Shown in pieces: positions 1-8,052 of a stretch of 34,728 bases of DNA. The DNA is from Actinomycetota bacterium (GTDB lineage: Bacteria; Actinomycetota; Thermoleophilia; Gaiellales; F1-60-MAGs149): NCBI GenBank assembly GCA_026392355.1, contig JAPLCF010000030.1, positions 586,259-620,986 on the forward strand, written 5' to 3'. Numbering within the stretch: position 1 is the stretch's first letter; every line of letters starts with the position of its first letter. The notes beneath the pieces were generated by a model. It was not told the DNA's origin. It saw only the letters and a list, made by a program, of their open reading frames with translations, and made no database searches. The position numbers and the translations under genes were made by a program.

Positions 1-306
1 CTCGGCATGGTGCGCCAGTGGCAGGAGCTCTTCCACGGCGAGCGGTACTCCGAGACGAACCTGTTCGGGACGATCCCGGACTTCGTCAAGCTGGCCGAGG
101 CGTACGGCGTGCTCGCGTTGCGCGCCGAAACCGAGGCGGAGGTTGACGCTGTGGTGGCTGAGGCGATCGCCGCCCGCCGCCCGACCGTGATCGACTTCCG
201 CATCGATGAAGAGGAGAAGGTCTATCCGATGGTGCCCTCGGGTGCCGCCTCCCACGAGATGATCGATCAGGCGTGGGACAACGAGTGGGTCGAGGAGGGC
301 GTCTAA
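1..306 (+). CDS. ilvB: Acetolactate synthase large subunit, C-terminal end (partial)
   Basis: The frame is open from the window edge and ends at TAA 304-306, so only the last 101 residues are present. The segment carries the end of the C-terminal thiamine-diphosphate-binding domain, including a FxGxIPDFVKLAEAYG stretch and a VYPMVPSGAA tail that are typical of acetohydroxyacid synthase large subunits. The enzyme condenses two pyruvates, or pyruvate with 2-oxobutyrate, in the first common step of valine, leucine and isoleucine synthesis. Its stop codon shares one base with the ilvN start (TAATG), so the two subunits are translationally coupled. The following ilvN and ilvC genes make the assignment firm even though the catalytic N-terminal part lies outside the window. 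Confidence 0.95.
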   Translation, partial: LGMVRQWQELFHGERYSETNLFGTIPDFVKLAEAYGVLALRAETEAEVDAVVAEAIAARRPTVIDFRIDEEEKVYPMVPSGAASHEMIDQAWDNEWVEEGV

Positions 307-836
307 TGGCCACACCGGGACATCACACACTAAGCGTGCTGGTCGAGAACCGACCCGGCGTGCTGTCGCGCGTCTCGGGACTGTTCTCGCGCCGCGGCTT
401 CAACATCGACAGCCTCGCCGTCGGCCCGACCGAGCGTGCAGATCGCTCGGTCATCACCATCCGCGTCGACTGCACCCGCCACTCGGTGGAGCAGGTCGTC
501 AAGCAACTCGACAAGCTGATCGACGTGATCCGCGTCCTCGAGGTACACCCGGATATGGCGATCGAGCGCGAGCTCCTGCTGATCAAGGTGCAGGCCGATG
601 CCACGCATCGCCTCGAGATCATGCGCATGGCCGAGGTCTTCAACGCTCGTGTCGTCGATGCCGGGGCGGATTCGCTTCTGCTCGAGTGCGTGGAGCATCC
701 CGATCGCCTCGCGGCGCTCGAGGAACTGCTTGCCCCGTACACGATCGTGGAGGCCGTTCGCACCGGTCGCGTCGCCATGACACGGGCCTCGGTGGCCAAC
801 GATGAGGGGCGCGCACCGCTGCGCATCCTCGGGTAA
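306..836 (+). CDS. ilvN: Acetolactate synthase small (regulatory) subunit
   Basis: This 176-residue protein is the normal length for IlvN. It starts at ATG 306, which overlaps the ilvB stop; an in-frame start further upstream would lie inside ilvB and is less likely. Residues of about 8-80 form an ACT domain (LSVLVENRPGVLSRVSGLFS, then RRGFNIDSLAVG), which in this family binds valine for feedback inhibition. The rest matches the ALS small-subunit C-terminal domain (REL-LIKV near residue 90). It partners with IlvB to raise activity and confer feedback control. It is followed 81 bp later by ilvC, giving the common ilvBNC order. Confidence 0.96.
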   Translation: MATPGHHTLSVLVENRPGVLSRVSGLFSRRGFNIDSLAVGPTERADRSVITIRVDCTRHSVEQVVKQLDKLIDVIRVLEVHPDMAIERELLLIKVQADATHRLEIMRMAEVFNARVVDAGADSLLLECVEHPDRLAALEELLAPYTIVEAVRTGRVAMTRASVANDEGRAPLRILG

Positions 837-917
837 ACGCGCCACCGAACCCGAACCGCACGTACATTTCAGCCCTGGCGTATCCCGCCACCACCAGTCA
901 CACGAAGGAAGACACGC

Positions 918-1937
918 ATGGCCACCCTCTACTACGAGTCCGACGGCGATTTCGGCGCCCTCAAGGGCAAGAAGATCGTCGTCGTCGGCTATGGCTCGCA
1001 GGGCCATGCTCACGCGCTCAACCTGCGCGATTCTGGCGCCGACGTCACCGTCGCCGTCCGCCCCAATTCTGAGGGCTGGAAGCGCGCCGAGGGCCATGGC
1101 TGGACGCCGGTCGCTCCCGTCGACGCCGTCAAGGACGCCGACATCATCGCGATCATGGTTCCGGACCAGACGCAGGGCGAGCTGTGGAACGGCTCCCTCA
1201 AGGATGCTGTCAAGCCTGGTGCCACGATCCTCTTCACGCACGGCTTCTCGATCCACTTCGGCATCATCGAGCCGCCCAAGGGCAGCAACGTGATCATGTG
1301 CGCCCCCAAGGGCCCTGGTCACCTCGTGCGCCGCGTCTACACCGAGGGCGGCGGCGTGCCGGCGCTCATCGCCGTCCAGCAGGACGAGGCCGGCTCCGCC
1401 CGCGACATCGCGATGGCCTGGGCCATCGGTATCGGTTCGGCTCGTGCCGGCGTCATCGAGACGACGTTCCGCGAGGAGACCGAGAGCGACCTCTTCGGTG
1501 AGCAAGCTGTGCTCTGCGGCGGCGCAACCGCGCTGATCCAGGCCGGCTTTGAGACGCTGGTCGAGGCGGGCTACGCCCCCGAGATCGCGTACTTCGAGGT
1601 GCTCCACGAGCTCAAGCTGATCGTCGACCTGCTCTACGAAGGCGGCATGGACGGCATGCGCTACTCGATCTCCGACACCGCCGAGTACGGCGACCTCACG
1701 CGCGGCCCGCGCGTGATTGGCCCGGAGAGCAAGGCTGCGATGAAGGAGATCCTCAAGGAGATCCAGACGGGCCAGTTCGCCCGCGAGTTCATCGAGGAGA
1801 ACCAGACCGGTCGCGTGACGATGCGCATGCTTCGCATGCGCGCCGCCGAGAGCCAGTTGGAAGAGGTCGGCGCCGAGCTTCGCTCGATGATGCCGTTCGT
1901 CCAGCAGGCACGCCAGAAGGCCGAAGAGAAGGCGTAA
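918..1937 (+). CDS. ilvC: Ketol-acid reductoisomerase (class I)
   Basis: This 339-residue protein has the usual length of class I (short) ketol-acid reductoisomerases. It converts acetolactate or acetohydroxybutyrate to the dihydroxy acids with Mg2+ and a nicotinamide cofactor. Residues 24-32 form the Rossmann loop GYGSQGHAH, and an Arg/Ser-containing loop (RPNSEGWKRA) follows, as is usual for NADPH-preferring members. The C-terminal all-helical KARI domain contains the acidic Mg2+-binding motifs (ESDLFGEQAVLCGG and the EYGDLTRGPRV region). The start is supported by AAGGA at 905-909, eight bases before ATG. It forms one operon with ilvB and ilvN; ilvD and the leu genes are not adjacent. Confidence 0.97.
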   Translation: MATLYYESDGDFGALKGKKIVVVGYGSQGHAHALNLRDSGADVTVAVRPNSEGWKRAEGHGWTPVAPVDAVKDADIIAIMVPDQTQGELWNGSLKDAVKPGATILFTHGFSIHFGIIEPPKGSNVIMCAPKGPGHLVRRVYTEGGGVPALIAVQQDEAGSARDIAMAWAIGIGSARAGVIETTFREETESDLFGEQAVLCGGATALIQAGFETLVEAGYAPEIAYFEVLHELKLIVDLLYEGGMDGMRYSISDTAEYGDLTRGPRVIGPESKAAMKEILKEIQTGQFAREFIEENQTGRVTMRMLRMRAAESQLEEVGAELRSMMPFVQQARQKAEEKA

Positions 1938-1968
1938 GTTGGGCGCGACCCGGGGTAGGCTGCGAGGC

Positions 1969-2925
1969 ATGCCCCGGGTCGCTGTCCTCCTTCTTGTCGC
2001 CGTCTGCGCAGCCGCGCTGGCGGCCTGTGGTGGCTCCACCGCTTCGACCTCCGGGTCGTCGAGCGCCGGGAGTGGCCCAACGCTCAACACGCTGATCGGC
2101 ACGCCTGACGCCACGCAGCTCGTCACGCCCAACCTGATCGTGATGGGAGGCACCGACTTCCCAACGGGCCAGACGGTGCGCATCCCGTTCCAGGTGTTTC
2201 GGAAGGACGGCCAGATTCTCAAGCCTGACGGTGGCACAGCCGAGCTGTACCTGGGCGAGACGCCCTCGAGTCCGGCGCTCGGGCCGTACCCGGTTCGCGA
2301 GCTCTCCCTTGCAGGCAAGGGCGTGACCTTCGATCGCAAGGACTCCGACGTGATCATGGTTGCGGCAGAGGTACCCCTCCCGAAAGCCGGTACGTGGAAC
2401 GCCGTCGTCACGATGAGCGTGAACGGCAAGGACGAAGTGGCGTCGAACGCGTTCACCGTCACGCCCAATGAGGCCACACCAGCAGTGGGCGCAGCTGCGC
2501 CTGATGCGGCCACACCGACACTCGCCGATGTGGGTGGCGATGCCAGCAAGATCAGCACCGCCTACCCGGCGGATACCACCCTGCTGCAAGACTCGATTCC
2601 CACGCTACTCAAGGAACATCGCCCGTTCGTCGTCGTCTTCGCGACGCCGAAGTTCTGCACGAGTCGCATCTGTGGCCCGATCGTCGAGATCGTCCAGAAC
2701 GTCCAGGTGGACCTCAAGGGGACGCCAATGGCCTTCGTTCACGCCGAGATCTACAAGGATCTCGATCCCACCAAGGGCACGACTCCCTGGGTCGACGCGT
2801 GGCGCCTACCTACCGAGCCATGGGTCTTCGTAGTCGATGCGCAGGGGCAGATCACCGCAAAGTTCGAGGGTGCGGTTACCGAGGGCGAGCTCGAAGCCGC
2901 CGCGCGCGAGGCGTTGAAGCGCTGA
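1969..2925 (+). CDS. Lipoprotein with C-terminal thioredoxin-like domain
   Basis: I use ATG 1969, because it puts a clean lipoprotein signal at the N-terminus: a hydrophobic stretch ending in LAAC with Cys at residue 20, then a Gly/Ser/Thr-rich linker. A TTG start at 1939 is possible but would put ten extra residues before the signal. Residues of about 50-175 look like an extracellular beta-sandwich domain. Residues of about 200-318 look thioredoxin-like (PFVVVFATPKFCTSRICGP, later TEPWVFVVDAQGQI). The cysteine pair is Cys230 and Cys235, a CX4C spacing rather than the usual CXXC. The protein is probably membrane-anchored on the outer face. A redox or copper-handling role is plausible but not shown. 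It starts 31 bp after ilvC and converges on the next gene. Confidence 0.75.
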   Translation: MPRVAVLLLVAVCAAALAACGGSTASTSGSSSAGSGPTLNTLIGTPDATQLVTPNLIVMGGTDFPTGQTVRIPFQVFRKDGQILKPDGGTAELYLGETPSSPALGPYPVRELSLAGKGVTFDRKDSDVIMVAAEVPLPKAGTWNAVVTMSVNGKDEVASNAFTVTPNEATPAVGAAAPDAATPTLADVGGDASKISTAYPADTTLLQDSIPTLLKEHRPFVVVFATPKFCTSRICGPIVEIVQNVQVDLKGTPMAFVHAEIYKDLDPTKGTTPWVDAWRLPTEPWVFVVDAQGQITAKFEGAVTEGELEAAAREALKR

Positions 2926-2928
2926 GAA

Positions 2929-3318
2929 CTAGGCGGTGACGGCGCGCCACACGGCGGGCGCATCAAAGGCGCCCAGACGCTGCTGCAGCGCGGTCACGAC
3001 GTCGGCGGCCAGGTCGGCTGCCTCAGCACGCCCCTCAGCGGTTAGTGCGGTCAGACCCGTGCGATCGCGGCGAACCACGAGACCCCGAACCTGGAGGGCG
3101 AGCGCCAGCTGCTTGGCTTGGCTCGACGAGGCTGCGATGCGCGCTGCGACGTGTGCGGTGCTCACGGCGTCGCTCTCGTCCAGCAGGATCAGCAGCAGGT
3201 ACGCCTCCATCGGGCGCAACCGACGAGTACGCGCCACGTCAAGCAGAGCCCGATCGGCGACGCGCACCGACTCAAGGAATCCGGGGAGTGCCGTCTGTGC
3301 TACTTCGGAACCGCTCAT
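2929..3318 (-). CDS. MarR-like winged-helix transcriptional regulator
   Basis: This small 129-residue protein starts at ATG 3318 with an AGAAGGA ribosome-binding site about eight bases upstream. Its layout fits the MarR family. A helical N-terminus is followed by a helix-turn-helix region (STAHVAARIAASSSQAKQLALALQVRGLV), then a wing with basic residues (VRRDRTGLTALTAEGRAEA), then a C-terminal dimerisation helix. The LTAEGR pattern at the end of the wing is characteristic. The target genes are unknown. It is convergent with the upstream lipoprotein gene (3 bp between stop codons), so it is not co-transcribed with it. Its own promoter probably lies at 3380-3410. Confidence 0.7.
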   Translation of the reverse strand: MSGSEVAQTALPGFLESVRVADRALLDVARTRRLRPMEAYLLLILLDESDAVSTAHVAARIAASSSQAKQLALALQVRGLVVRRDRTGLTALTAEGRAEAADLAADVVTALQQRLGAFDAPAVWRAVTA

Positions 3319-3379
3319 GCGCTGGTTGTCCTTCTGTCTCGTGTGCGTCGCGGCTTAGCGCCGTATCGCGTTATGGCTA

Positions 3380-3385
3380 ATTATA
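3380..3385 (-). promoter_or_regulatory. Candidate -10 element for the MarR-like gene
   Basis: Read on the minus strand this is a perfect TATAAT in an unusually AT-rich patch, 61 bases upstream of the MarR-like start codon. A weak -35-like TTGTGA lies at 3401-3406 with a 15-base spacer, shorter than ideal. The rest of 3319-3504 shows no gene, only scattered short inverted repeats that could be operators. The assignment rests on sequence match alone. Confidence 0.4.
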
Positions 3386-3504
3386 CAGTCTGCGTCAGAT
3401 TCACAAAGTCCGTTCACACCCATGAAATCCACGCGGAATGTAGCGGTAATGTCGGCTGTATACCGCGCTTGCAGTTGCGGGTATGTCCCACCTTTAACGC
3501 GTCG

Positions 3505-4611
3505 TCATAAAGGTAACGTCAGCATCGTCGCAGTGAAGGCATGCACGTGATTCGCCCCCGCGACGGGGCCAAGCTCGCCCTGGCAGAAGCCGCCGACGAG
3601 CGGCACGTCGAGCAGCTCCGCCACCACGTTTGCATCGTGGTGCGGCGCCTCGAACATGTGGCGGCCTCGTCCGTTACACGCGAAGATCAGCGCGGCACCG
3701 ACGGTTGGGCCAGCATCTCCCAGTACCCGGCGAAGATCGTGGTCGGCGCCGTCGCCATCGCGCACGTGGAACCTGAACGTCTGCCCCACACGCGGTTCGG
3801 CCGCGACAGCCAAGCCACCCGAGTCGGCCGCGACACCCAGGAGCCCGCGCACGAGGAAGTCCCCGACGTGGTACTCCGGGCGGTTCTCATCGATCACGAT
3901 CCCGGCCATCAGACCGGCGCGCGCGAGCTGCAGATCCTCGGGCGAGAGCGCACCGAGCACCGCGTGGAGCTGCTCGGCCGCGGGCTTGCCCGCCAACTCC
4001 AGCACGATATTGCCCTCGGCAGCGGTGATCACGAGGTCGTTGCCAATCGGACGTGCGCCTTGCGAGACCAGCGCGGCAACGCCAGGTAGATCGAAGCGAA
4101 TCGCAACGGCTCCAGCGGTCCTTACGCCATCGCGCGTCAGCAATCGCGCACTGCCGGGGCCGTGCCCACCGGTGAAGCCGCCGACGATGTCGACGCCAAG
4201 CCGATCGGCTCGATCGAGCAGGCGCTCCGCCTCCAGCGTGTACGGGTCAGCAAAGACCACAACCGTCTCCGCATCGCCGGGCAGCTCCTCCGGGTGATCC
4301 AGCTCGATCACCGCAACGGCGCTGGCGGGTACGACGGCCGCCAACAGACTGATCGCAGGGTGACGCTCGGTCTCCTCGCGGACCCCGATCACGCCGCCGG
4401 GAATGATGGCACCGGCAATCGCAGCAGCGGGAAACCGGCGCACGACGGCACGCCGCACGGCGTCAGCCTCATCGCGGAAATGATCCGATGCGGCAACGAT
4501 CACGAGTGACGGCACGAGGCCGTGCAGGTCAAGTTCGATGTGGTCTGCAGCCACATCCACGGCCGTGTCCGCATCTGCGTGATGCGCGAGGTGAGAGGCG
4601 TAGTGGTGCAC
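3505..4611 (-). CDS. FIST domain sensor protein
   Basis: This 368-residue protein contains the FIST_N and FIST_C domains in order. The N-terminal half has the family-like GFTGG and PYTLEAERLL stretches. The C-terminal half has GARPIGNDLVITAAEGNIVLELAGKPA, then ALIFACNGRGRHMF and VGGFCQGELGPVAG, which are hallmark FIST_C motifs. FIST proteins are thought to bind small ligands, possibly amino acids, and act as signal-input modules. This one has no attached output domain, so any signalling partner must be separate. The start is GTG 4611; no better in-frame start lies upstream. It is divergent from the cyclophilin gene, with about 87 bp between the starts. It is probably cytoplasmic, as no signal peptide or membrane segment is seen. 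Confidence 0.85.
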   Translation of the reverse strand: MHHYASHLAHHADADTAVDVAADHIELDLHGLVPSLVIVAASDHFRDEADAVRRAVVRRFPAAAIAGAIIPGGVIGVREETERHPAISLLAAVVPASAVAVIELDHPEELPGDAETVVVFADPYTLEAERLLDRADRLGVDIVGGFTGGHGPGSARLLTRDGVRTAGAVAIRFDLPGVAALVSQGARPIGNDLVITAAEGNIVLELAGKPAAEQLHAVLGALSPEDLQLARAGLMAGIVIDENRPEYHVGDFLVRGLLGVAADSGGLAVAAEPRVGQTFRFHVRDGDGADHDLRRVLGDAGPTVGAALIFACNGRGRHMFEAPHHDANVVAELLDVPLVGGFCQGELGPVAGANHVHAFTATMLTLPL

Positions 4612-4698
4612 TGCCCCGAAGCATGACGGCTCCGCCGCGTCACCGCGAGCGCGAGCGCACTAGGCTTCTTGCCTCACCTCCGACCGAAAGGCGCACCT

Positions 4699-5160
4699 GT
4701 GGCGACCAAGGCCAACATGGAGACGAGCATGGGCACGATCGTGCTCGAGCTCTTCCCCGATGACGCTCCCAAGACCGTTGAGAACTTCGTCAAGCTGTCG
4801 AACGACGGCTACTACGACGGCCTGATCTTCCATCGCGTCATTCCCGATTTCATGATCCAGGGCGGCTGCCCCCAGGGCACCGGTACGGGCGGCCCGGGCT
4901 ACACGTTCGAGGACGAGCAGAACCAGCACAACGTCGATCGCGGCAAGCTCGCGATGGCGAACGCCGGCCCGAACACCAACGGCTCGCAGTTCTTCATCGT
5001 GACGGCCGAGGATTGCGGCTGGCTCAAGGGCAAGCACACGGTCTTCGGCAACGTCGTCGAGGGCATGGACGTCATCGACGCCATCTCGGCTGTCGATCGT
5101 GATGGCCGCGACATGCCGGCCGAGCCGATCACCATGACGGTCACGATCGTCGAGGACTAG
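4699..5160 (+). CDS. Cyclophilin-type peptidyl-prolyl cis-trans isomerase
   Basis: This 153-residue single-domain cyclophilin catalyses cis-trans isomerisation of Xaa-Pro bonds. It contains the catalytic FHRVIPDFMIQGG motif, the GTGGPGYTFEDE loop, the MANAGPNTNGSQFFI signature and the WLKGKHTVFGNVVEG motif (the position of the cyclosporin-binding Trp). The preferred start is GTG 4699, because AAGG at 4688-4691 is spaced seven bases before it. A TTG thirty bases upstream is possible but has no ribosome-binding site. There is no signal peptide, so the protein acts in the cytoplasm. A strong hairpin follows the stop codon. Confidence 0.95.
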   Translation: MATKANMETSMGTIVLELFPDDAPKTVENFVKLSNDGYYDGLIFHRVIPDFMIQGGCPQGTGTGGPGYTFEDEQNQHNVDRGKLAMANAGPNTNGSQFFIVTAEDCGWLKGKHTVFGNVVEGMDVIDAISAVDRDGRDMPAEPITMTVTIVED

Positions 5161-5175
5161 TCCTTTCGGATTGCC

Positions 5176-5208
5176 GAGTCGCCTCAGGCCGCGCGCCTGG
5201 GGCGACTC
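5176..5208. terminator. Strong intergenic hairpin between convergent genes
   Basis: Arms 5176-5189 and 5195-5208 form 14 consecutive base pairs (one G-U) around a five-base loop. It sits between the cyclophilin stop (5160) and the convergent P-loop gene stop (5219). No T-run follows on either strand, so it may act as a bidirectional terminator or mRNA-stabilising hairpin rather than a classic intrinsic terminator. Confidence 0.55.
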
Positions 5209-5218
5209 CAATCCCGCT

Positions 5219-5728
5219 CTACCAGCCCGCAGCGCCGAGCACGTCCCGCGCGATCTGCTCGGGCGTCTGATCGTCGAAGGCGACGATGGCATCGGGACGA
5301 AGGTCCCGCTCGATCGCATCAAAAGCGTCGAGCATCGCAAGATGCTCCGCGAGTTCAACACCGGTATCGCGTCGGCGAATGCGTTCCCGCAGGACGCTCG
5401 AATCGCCGACCAGCTCGACCACGCAGGTCTCGCAGCCGCGCAATGCGTTGCGTACGCACTGCACCTCTGCCGCATCGTGCAGCGCCCGCGCCACGGCGAT
5501 GTGGCGAATCCCAACCGCGCGGTAGTTCTCCCAGACGTCTGCCAGATTTCGTACGAGGAGCTCGTGGTGCGAGACACCGCTGCTCTCGGGTGGTGTCGCC
5601 CAGGCGAGCCAATCCAAGTCGACGATCGCGTTCGGTGTCCCTTGGGCAGCGAGGATTGCCTCGACCTCGTGCAGCGTCGTCGTTTTGCCGGAGCCCACCG
5701 GCCCGATCAGGAGAATCGCGTGCGCCAT
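5219..5728 (-). CDS. Small P-loop ATP-binding (AAA/kinase-like) protein
   Basis: This 169-residue protein starts at ATG 5728. A Walker A motif (GPVGSGKTT) lies at residues 9-17. A Walker-B-like or substrate-binding stretch (AIVDLDWLAW) lies near residue 38. A C-terminal Arg-rich lid-like segment (RERIRRRD) is typical of small nucleoside or shikimate-kinase-like folds. No family-specific substrate motif could be recognised, so the substrate is unknown. It could be a small-molecule kinase or a nucleotide-dependent ligase accessory protein. It is convergent with the cyclophilin gene and divergent from rnpB, whose promoter region lies just upstream of its start. Confidence 0.7.
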   Translation of the reverse strand: MAHAILLIGPVGSGKTTTLHEVEAILAAQGTPNAIVDLDWLAWATPPESSGVSHHELLVRNLADVWENYRAVGIRHIAVARALHDAAEVQCVRNALRGCETCVVELVGDSSVLRERIRRRDTGVELAEHLAMLDAFDAIERDLRPDAIVAFDDQTPEQIARDVLGAAGW

Positions 5729-5772
5729 GGCGTGAGCGTACCCCCACTCGGAGCGGATTTCGCGACAGTCGG

Positions 5773-5778
5773 TACAAT
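5773..5778 (+). promoter_or_regulatory. Candidate -10 element of rnpB
   Basis: TACAAT lies seven bases before the first base of the RNase P P1 helix, the right distance for a -10 box. No convincing -35 was found. The call is positional. Confidence 0.45.
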
Positions 5779-5785
5779 CCCGAAC

Positions 5786-6121
<336 letters not shown>

Positions 6122-6125
6122 TTCC

Positions 6126-6165
6126 TCGACGCCCCCGCCGCAAGGTGGGGGCGTCGGCCTTTCTC
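6126..6165 (+). terminator. Intrinsic terminator of rnpB
   Basis: Arms 6128-6139 and 6144-6155 form a 12-bp GC-rich stem capped by a GCAA tetraloop. A short pyrimidine and T-rich tail (CCTTTCTCT) follows. It lies immediately 3' of the RNase P RNA. Confidence 0.8.
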
Positions 6166-6221
6166 TGGTCGTCTGTCTGGCTCTCGTCCGCCAGTACCAG
6201 CACGCGCGATAGCCTTCGCAC

Positions 6222-6923
6222 ATGATCGCCTCCGTCTCCATCGTCACGTACCCGCGTTCCGAGCTGCGCTGGGCCTTCGGACGGATGGGCTTGGACCGCC
6301 CGGATCTCGCAAAGACGCAGGGACTGACGTTCAAGCGCCTCGTCGGCACCGCCAAGGGGACGTCCTTCGCCTGGAAGCCCGATCTGCTGCGCTGGGGGTT
6401 GGTGGCAGGATGGGAGTCAGAGGCTGCGCTGGATTCCTTTCTCGCCGAATCGCCAATCGTCCAGCGCTGGCAGGAGCATGCCGCCGAGGTGTGGACGGTG
6501 CGGATGGTGCCTGTCAAGTCCGCGGGGGCCTGGGGTGGCTCGAATCCCTTTCCGGCGCAGCCCGCACCGCCCGGTGACGGCCCCTTCGCCGTGATCACCC
6601 GCGCCACGGTGCGCATGCACAAGACGCGTGCCTTCTACACGGCGGTACCGCCGATCGACCTGGATCTCGAACGCAACCCAGGGCTGCTGGCCAGCGTCGG
6701 GTTTGGCGAATCGCCACTCGGCCGACAGGGCACGCTCTCGGTGTGGGCCTCTGAGCAGGCAATGAAAGAGTTCGCGTACGGCACGGAGGCGCATCGGCAG
6801 GCGATCCGCCGCCGCACGCAGGAGGACTGGTACGCGGAGGAGTTGTTCGCGCGCTTCCGACCGACGGGCAGCTCGGGCACACTCGGCGGCAGCGATCCGC
6901 TCGGCGCCCTCCTGGGGCAGTAG
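6222..6923 (+). CDS. CrtA-like (spheroidene monooxygenase-like) protein
   Basis: This 233-residue protein looks like a member of the CrtA-like monooxygenase family, some of which are haem-dependent ketolases acting on acyclic carotenoids. Recognisable blocks are a KRLVGTAKGTSF stretch, a WESEAALDSFL segment, an ITRATVRMHKTRAF segment, a GFGESPLGRQGTLSVW block and a C-terminal EDWYAEELFARF motif. The haem ligand cannot be assigned from sequence by eye. Two bases separate it from the next gene, a carotenoid-type glycosyltransferase, which supports but does not prove a carotenoid-tailoring role. No carotenoid synthase or desaturase gene is in the window. Many actinobacterial homologues have no proven substrate. 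Confidence 0.7.
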   Translation: MIASVSIVTYPRSELRWAFGRMGLDRPDLAKTQGLTFKRLVGTAKGTSFAWKPDLLRWGLVAGWESEAALDSFLAESPIVQRWQEHAAEVWTVRMVPVKSAGAWGGSNPFPAQPAPPGDGPFAVITRATVRMHKTRAFYTAVPPIDLDLERNPGLLASVGFGESPLGRQGTLSVWASEQAMKEFAYGTEAHRQAIRRRTQEDWYAEELFARFRPTGSSGTLGGSDPLGALLGQ

Positions 6924-6925
6924 CC

Positions 6926-8050
6926 GTGGTAATCCTCTGGCTCATCGCCGCGCTGCAGGCCATCGCAGGTGTGGTCGTGATCGCGCGGCTGTCGCGCGGG
7001 CGGGAGCGCGGCGCACCTCTGCGTGCAGGCGCGCCGGCCGAAACGGGCGGTGTCTCCATCGTGATTCCCGCACGAGACGAGGCCGAACGCATCGGGCCCC
7101 TGCTTGCTGCACTGGCGCACTGCGGCGACTCCGTCCGCGAAATCATCGTCGTTGACGACCGTTCGACCGACGACACGAGCGCAATCGTCGAGGGGTTCGC
7201 CGCCACCGATGCACGCGTCCGCCTGCTGCGTGGCGTGGAACCAGCCACCGGCTGGGTGGGCAAGCAGCACGCGCTTCAGCAGGGGCTCGCGCTTGCGACC
7301 GCCCCGTGGACGCTCTGTCTTGACGCCGATGCCCGTCCCGACCCGGCACTGCCTGATGCGCTGCTGGTGGCAGCTGCCGAGCGCGGCTACGACGCACTGA
7401 CGGCCGGACCGCGCTTTGCCGTCGACACGGTGGGTGAGAGCATCCTCCACCCCGCTCTGCTCGCCACCCTTGTCTACCGCTTCGGCCCACCTACGATCGC
7501 CCCCGTGCGCACACAACGGACGATCGCAAACGGCCAGTGCCTCCTGGTGCCAACCGTGCGATTTCGCGACACCGGCGGCTGGGCACCTGTCGCGGCCAAC
7601 ATGACCGAGGACGTCGCCCTCGCTCGCCATCTCATACGCGAGGGCTGGGCACTTGGACTCGTCGATGCGGCGCCCCTTCTGATCGTCGACATGCACTCGT
7701 CGGCGAGCGAGGCCTGGCGCGAGTGGGGCCGCTCACTGGCCCTGCCCGGTGTGGCGACAACGCGCGAGCAGATCGTTGACATCGCGACGCTCACGCTGAC
7801 CATGGCCCTGCCGATCCCGATGCTCGTGGCCGCGGCCTGGACGGGACAGCCACTCCTCGCCGTTCCGTCGCTGATCTTGCTCGCTGTGCGTCTGCTCTTC
7901 CACGTGGTGCTCCGATCCAACTACGAGCACCCCGGCCGCTCGTACTGGCTTGCGCCGCTGGCGGATCCATTGGCAGTCGCACGACTGATCTGGTCTGCCG
8001 TGCGCCCCAACCGCCGCTGGCGCGGGCGCACCTACGCACAGTCCGGTTGA
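6926..8050 (+). CDS. Family 2 glycosyltransferase, carotenoid/hopanoid type (CruC/CrtQ-like)
   Basis: This 374-residue membrane-associated enzyme starts at GTG 6926, two bases after the previous stop codon. It has an N-terminal membrane helix (residues 1-20), then a GT-A domain: VSIVIPARDEAERI, EIIVVDDRSTDDT, the metal-binding LDADARPDP (DxD-type) and the MTEDVALARHL acceptor/base motif. Two C-terminal membrane helices follow (near 285-330). This architecture matches glycosyltransferases that act on hydroxylated or carboxylated carotenoids and on hopanoid precursors, with the sugar donor probably a nucleotide sugar. Coupling to the CrtA-like gene favours the carotenoid reading. It converges on the PlsY-like gene 2 bp away. 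Confidence 0.8.
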   Translation: MVILWLIAALQAIAGVVVIARLSRGRERGAPLRAGAPAETGGVSIVIPARDEAERIGPLLAALAHCGDSVREIIVVDDRSTDDTSAIVEGFAATDARVRLLRGVEPATGWVGKQHALQQGLALATAPWTLCLDADARPDPALPDALLVAAAERGYDALTAGPRFAVDTVGESILHPALLATLVYRFGPPTIAPVRTQRTIANGQCLLVPTVRFRDTGGWAPVAANMTEDVALARHLIREGWALGLVDAAPLLIVDMHSSASEAWREWGRSLALPGVATTREQIVDIATLTLTMALPIPMLVAAAWTGQPLLAVPSLILLAVRLLFHVVLRSNYEHPGRSYWLAPLADPLAVARLIWSAVRPNRRWRGRTYAQSG

Positions 8051-8052
8051 GG

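Noticed and set aside
330-2558. Long minus-strand frame (742 codons) opposite ilvN, ilvC and the lipoprotein gene
   Set aside because: It is the antisense shadow of three convincing genes in GC-rich DNA. It shows no family motifs and has low-complexity composition.
3443-3466. Short inverted repeat GCGGTA...TACCGC upstream of the MarR-like gene
   Set aside because: Six-base arms with a 12-base gap are expected by chance at this GC content.
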